Part shown: piece after piece, positions 60,149 through 63,713 of the stretch
How the letters are laid out: each line of letters begins with the position of its first letter
Numbering within the stretch: the stretch's first letter is position 1
NCBI GenBank assembly: GCA_024220525.1
Contig: JAMYWO010000063.1
Location: 113,775 to 177,487 of the forward strand
Origin: Cochliopodium minus
Taxonomy: Eukaryota > Discosea > Himatismenida > Cochliopodiidae
Direction of reading: 5' to 3'
Length of the DNA stretch: 63,713 nucleotides
Notes under the pieces: model-generated
The model's database searches: none
The model's input: only the letters and a program-made list of their open reading frames with translations
What the model was told of the DNA's origin: nothing
Translations under genes and position numbers: made by a program

Positions 60149-60310
60149 GTAAAAAATTTACCTTTTTAATAAAAATTTTAAAATTTTTTAATTTTTATAA
60201 TTTATTTTATTTTATTATTTTTTATATTATTTTATTTTATTTATTTTATTTTATTTTATTTATTTTATTTATTTTATTTATTTTATTTATTTTATTTATT
60301 TTATTTTTAC
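60149..60310. repeat. TTTTATTTA tract where two converging genes both end prematurely
   Basis: 162 bp of T-rich repeat, with TTTAT units of period 4-5 and 9 at 60205-60305. The Deg gene enters from the left at a splice donor (60149) and the R3H-EEP gene from the right at another donor (60309-60310). Neither finds its next exon. Confidence 0.75.
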
Positions 60311-62241
60311 AATTTGTCACTGGTCCGTCTTTTTTGACCAAGATGTAGAGCTGCTGCATTTGGTTTTCGTCTAACCCTCCTAAGACTTTGTACTTGCTCT
60401 CCAAAAACTTCTCGTTGAAAAGGTTCATCCTTTTGATAGAAGAAGGACCTTAAATAAAAAAAAAAAATAAAAATAAAAAATTTGAAATAAAAAATAAAAA
60501 AAATAAAAATAAAAAATAAAATAAAAAATTTGAAATAAAAAATTTGAAATAAAAATAAAAAATTTGAAATAAAAAAATTAAAATTTTAAATAAAAAATAA
60601 AAAAATAAAAAATAAAAAATAAAAATATAAAAAAATTAAATTAAAAAATAAATAATAAACATAAAAATAAAAAATTAAATAAAAAATTAAATAAAAAATT
60701 AAATAAAAAATAAAAAAATATTATTAAAAAAAAAAATAACAAAAAATTGTAAAGTAATTTTAACCTTCTTGCATTGATAGAACATCAGGATCTATGGAGA
60801 GGATGACAGAAGAAATTTTCTTGCAGAGTTTTAGTACATCTTCGATTTCCTTGTCGGAGGTTTTGAATTCATTGTCGGAGGCGAATAAATGGTCGAACCA
60901 CTCAATGTTCCACTGTAAAAATCTGATCTTGGATTTCTTTTGGACTGTCGGTATAATTGGTGTGATAGGAACTTGCTAACAAAAAGATGAAATAAAAATA
61001 AATGAAATAAATATATTGAATAAAAAAAATAAATGAAAAAAAATAAAAAATTAAATAAAAACAAATAAACTGAAATTTTTCTTTAAAATCTTATTTAAAA
61101 TTAAAAATAGTACAATTTTGGATTCCTCAAGAATTTGCAACTCATATGAGTGAAGAGCTTCACGCATGATACGAGCTTGTTCTCGGCGTTCTTCCAGCTC
61201 TTTAGGGTCCACCTTGGTGACCTCGATGTATCTGCTATCCCTCGAACCCTTTGAGTCATGGTCCAACTCAAACTTTTCTGCGATGTTGTGGACTACTTTT
61301 CTCTGTGATGATGTCATTGTATTTGAAAATGTCAATTTCTTTTAATTAAAAAATGAAATTAGAAATGTTTAATTTTGAAAAAATAATTTTTAAAAAACTC
61401 ACTTTTTCGTTGGATTTGACGAAGTTTTGAATCTGATCAAACAATTCCTTCTCATCTCCCATATCGCTCTTATCAAAAGAAATTTGGGGATTGGAAATGA
61501 GTTCACCCTTGGTGTGGATCTTTTCGATCACAACGAAAGACTCTATAATCTCTCCATTGTTGCTTTCCTTATGTTGAGTGGTGTGTTTGAACCCGTATCT
61601 AGCTGCTAAATTATGTAGATATTTTCTTTCCTCCTCATCCAATTTCTCAAATTTCTATTGAAAAACAAAATGAGTTATTTCTTACATGTCAATTAGAAAA
61701 TGAATTTATATTGTGTTGTTATAAAGATTCACAAGATCCTTTGGCATAAATTCTCCTTTTAAATATTTATTATGTTACCTTTATATCTTGAGTAGATAGT
61801 GCATATTGCTTCAAATTTTCAAATATATTTGCCAATCTAAATATAATAGAATAGAAATTTAAAATTTCTTAGAGAATAAAATTTGGGTGAAATCTGATTA
61901 TTCTTTCATTTAATGAGTATATAAAATATTGGAATTTATGGAAAATTTAGATAATTTTACTTTGGATCATCAGGTGCTGGAGGCCAAACAAAAATCTTTC
62001 TCTTTTGGTTTTCGCTATTTTTGACGACATGGATTGATTTCCTTGGTGAATGTTTGGTATCTATCTTGATATTTTGTTTATTCAACCCAGATAGATCCAA
62101 GGAAGAATTTGATACACTATTATTGTTTATTGATTTCCCACTATTTATTATTTCAAATAATTCTTTCTTTCCATTTTCCACTATTTCTTTCAATTCTTTC
62201 TTTGCTTTCTCTAATTCTGATTTTAATTCTTCATTCTTCAT
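60311..62241 (-). CDS. R3H-domain/EEP-fold protein, C-terminal half missing
   Basis: Six exons (61961-62241, 61779-61836, 61403-61654, 61114-61338, 60765-60975, 60311-60448) give about 388 residues, all in phase. The order is a coiled-coil N-terminus (KNEELKSELEKAKKELKEI), a Ser/Asn linker and a WPPAPDD motif. Two R3H-like domains follow: ERKYLHNLAARYGFKH with FVVIEK, and QRKVVHNIAEKFELDH with RYIEVTK. The first third of an endonuclease/exonuclease/phosphatase domain comes last (KIRFLQWNIEWFDHLF, SIDPDVLSMQEGPSS). R3H domains bind single-stranded nucleic acid, so a nuclease or deadenylase-like role is plausible. The catalytic His/Asp half would lie beyond 60311, but only the AT tract shared with the Deg gene is there. 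Confidence 0.78.
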
Positions 62242-62532
62242 TTTTTTTTTTATTGTGAGAATAAAATGAAAGAAATTTGGGTTTTGATAAAAAGTTTTTA
62301 AGATCTTTTAAACTAATTCTTTCTTTTCTTTCCCATTTGTTCTATAAATATTGTACAGTATATTTTCTAAAAAGTCAAATAAATTGTTTCTCAAAACAAA
62401 AAATTAATTCCGTCATTGACTGAAAGTTAACCAACATCTAATTATTATAAAAAATAATAATGGAACATCTGAAAAAATTTAAAATAAAAAATTAAAAGAT
62501 AAATTTGATTATATATACAAATCAAAGAAAAA
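62242..62532. promoter_or_regulatory. 291-bp divergent intergenic region
   Basis: Between the R3H-EEP gene (minus) and the mucin-like surface protein gene (plus). AT-rich; no motif recognised. Confidence 0.45.
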
Positions 62533-63713
62533 ATGAAAAGAGCAATTTTGGTGTTGATTTGTTTGAGATTATATTTGACTTGCACTTTGAATGTTTTGGT
62601 AATTGCGAGCTCTTCAGGAAGTCAAGAGTGGGATATTGATGTGCAGTCAAAATTAATTTCAACTGGGTTATTTGGAACTGTTGATATTTTTGATGCACTT
62701 TCTGGAACTCCAACAATTTCTCAATTACAATCATATAATACAGTTTTGGTCTTTACTAATAACCAACCCTTAGATCCAACAACATTTGGAAATAATTTGG
62801 CAGAATATATAGATTTAGGAGGTGGAGTTGTTGCTGCCCTTTTTGTAACTGCATCACAATCCAACTTTATTCAAGGTTAAAAAAAAACATTATTTTTTTT
62901 AAAATTGAAAATTTTTTGAATGAAGGAAATTATGCAAATGGAGAAATATATCAAGTAATCATTCCATTGGATCAAAATCAAAGTACTATCTTAACACTGG
63001 GAACAATTTATCAAACACCCATAACAAGTGCATTGATGAATGGAGTAAATTCATTCGATGGAGGATCTTCAAGTTATCATAGCACCTCAACAACCCTCAG
63101 CTCAAAAGGGTTTAGGGTTGCAGATTGGTCCAATGGAATGTTTCTTGTAACGGCAAGTAATTCATCTGGAATGGAGGGAAATAAAAGAAGGGTAGATCTA
63201 GGTTTTTTTCCACCTTCAAGTAGTGCCAGAGATGATTTTTGGGTTCAATCAACAGATGGAGCATTGTTAATGGCAAATTCTCTTATATATGTTGCTGGTT
63301 GTTCAAACTTTACTGACCCTCCTTCTACTAATATACCTTCAACTTTTCCTCCATCAACCGAAATACCTTCTACTAATATTCCCTCTACTCTTATTCCTTC
63401 CACTGAAATACCTTCAACCGAAACTCCCTCTACTTTAATACCTTCAACCGAATTACCTTCTACCAATGTTCCCTCCACACCTATTCCTTCAACTCTAATT
63501 CCCTCAACTGAAAATCCTTCAACCTTTATTCCCTCCACTGTAATACCGTCAACCGAAATACTTTCCACACTTATTCCTTCCACCCTTATTCCCTCGACCC
63601 TTATTCCTTCGACGGAAATTCCTTCAACTACCTTTACTTCTTCAAATGCACCTTCCACTTTAGTTCCCTCAACAACAACAACACCTTGTTTGTATAAAGT
63701 ATTGGATTGTGAA
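62533..63713 (+). CDS. Secreted or surface protein: class I glutamine-amidotransferase-like domain plus mucin-type repeats (3' end outside window)
   Basis: Two exons (62533-62875, and 62926 to the window end) join in phase 1. A signal peptide (MKRAILVLICLRLYLTCTLN) is followed by an alpha/beta domain of about 230 residues. It has LVIASSSGSQEWDIDVQ, LQSYNTVLVFTNNQPLD and YIDLGGGVVAALFVTAS, the D...GGGVV pattern of ThuA/class I glutamine-amidotransferase-like folds common in secreted bacterial proteins. From about residue 255 comes a Ser/Thr/Pro-rich stalk of five-residue units (IPSTE, IPSTL, VPSTP), likely O-glycosylated. A Cys-bearing segment (CLYKVLDCE) begins at the window end. A surface role is inferred from signal plus stalk; the amidotransferase-like call is tentative. 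Confidence 0.7.
63318..63680 (+). repeat. 15-bp coding minisatellite (xPSTx stalk)
   Basis: About 24 imperfect copies of a 15-base unit (consensus ATTCCTTCAACYSAA) encode the xPST repeats of the surface protein. Third-base changes are frequent, so the array is not freshly expanded. Confidence 0.8.

Noticed and set aside
60246-60310. Lys-Ile-Asn repeat protein tail (KINKINKI)
   Set aside because: It is translation of the AT tandem tract past a good splice donor, so it is not a real protein end.
63245-63658. Minus-strand frame made of VEGI/VEGIR repeats
   Set aside because: It is the antisense shadow of the 15-bp xPST-coding minisatellite. The plus strand has a signal peptide, spliced domain and in-phase exons.
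1-63713. tRNA or rRNA genes
   Set aside because: I looked for cloverleaf-like GC-rich islands and T-loop motifs in all spacers and found none convincing.

Overview
This window comes from a unicellular eukaryote with a very AT-rich, intron-dense genome. Almost every gene is split by short GT-AG introns that are T-rich on the sense strand, and several exons are only 7-24 nt long. The products are typical eukaryotic ones: importin-5, the EMC5 subunit of the ER membrane complex, TMEM97, neurofibromin RasGAPs, a Gyp1/TBC1D22 RabGAP, a Rho GTPase, F-box proteins and a JMJD6-type oxygenase. Mitochondria that still import proteins are suggested by MTFP1, by a branched-chain aminotransferase with a presequence, and by a 1133-residue protein with a presequence-like N-terminus. 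I cannot name the lineage.

Layout. The sequence looks like four pieces joined at single N bases (2217, 25852, 55117). Each N interrupts a gene or intron, and the sequence on the two sides is unrelated. Piece 1 (1-2216): tail of an unknown gene and an inverted, partial second copy of the TBC1D22 gene. Piece 2 (2218-25851): truncated MTFP1, a large GLUG-repeat surface protein, an unknown basic protein, a Cys-rich membrane protein, an F-box protein, full-length TBC1D22, an archaeal-type PAC2 chaperone homologue, importin-5, TMEM97 and the first neurofibromin copy, cut at the N. Piece 3 (25853-55116): truncated F-box protein, mitochondrial aminotransferase, an atypical dual-specificity phosphatase, a leucine-rich repeat protein, an F-box/JmjC oxygenase, a giant WWE/P4H-like/F-box/LIM/actin-related fusion, peptidyl-tRNA hydrolase, a mitochondrial protein of unknown function, EMC5 and the second neurofibromin copy, cut at the N. 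Piece 4 (55118-63713): an unusual Rho GTPase, a secreted EEP-fold hydrolase, a lysyl-hydroxylase-type glycosyltransferase, a Deg protease and an R3H-EEP protein that both stop in a shared AT tract, and a mucin-like surface protein running off the end.

The most striking locus is 33138-41663. Two same-strand genes sit 223 bp apart, and each fuses an F-box (the Skp1/SCF adaptor) to a 2-oxoglutarate oxygenase fold. The first joins an F-box to an intact JMJD6-type JmjC domain. The second reads in phase through 13 exons as three WWE domains, a prolyl-4-hydroxylase-like domain that has lost its iron-binding histidines, an F-box, and an actin-related protein interrupted by a LIM-like zinc module (1076 residues). 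It looks like a scaffold linking ADP-ribose or ubiquitin signalling, oxygen-sensing folds and an actin fold. That function is inference.

All exon models were built by hand from splice sites, phase continuity and family similarity. Phases are consistent in every multi-exon model except for one apparent single-base error in the GLUG gene.
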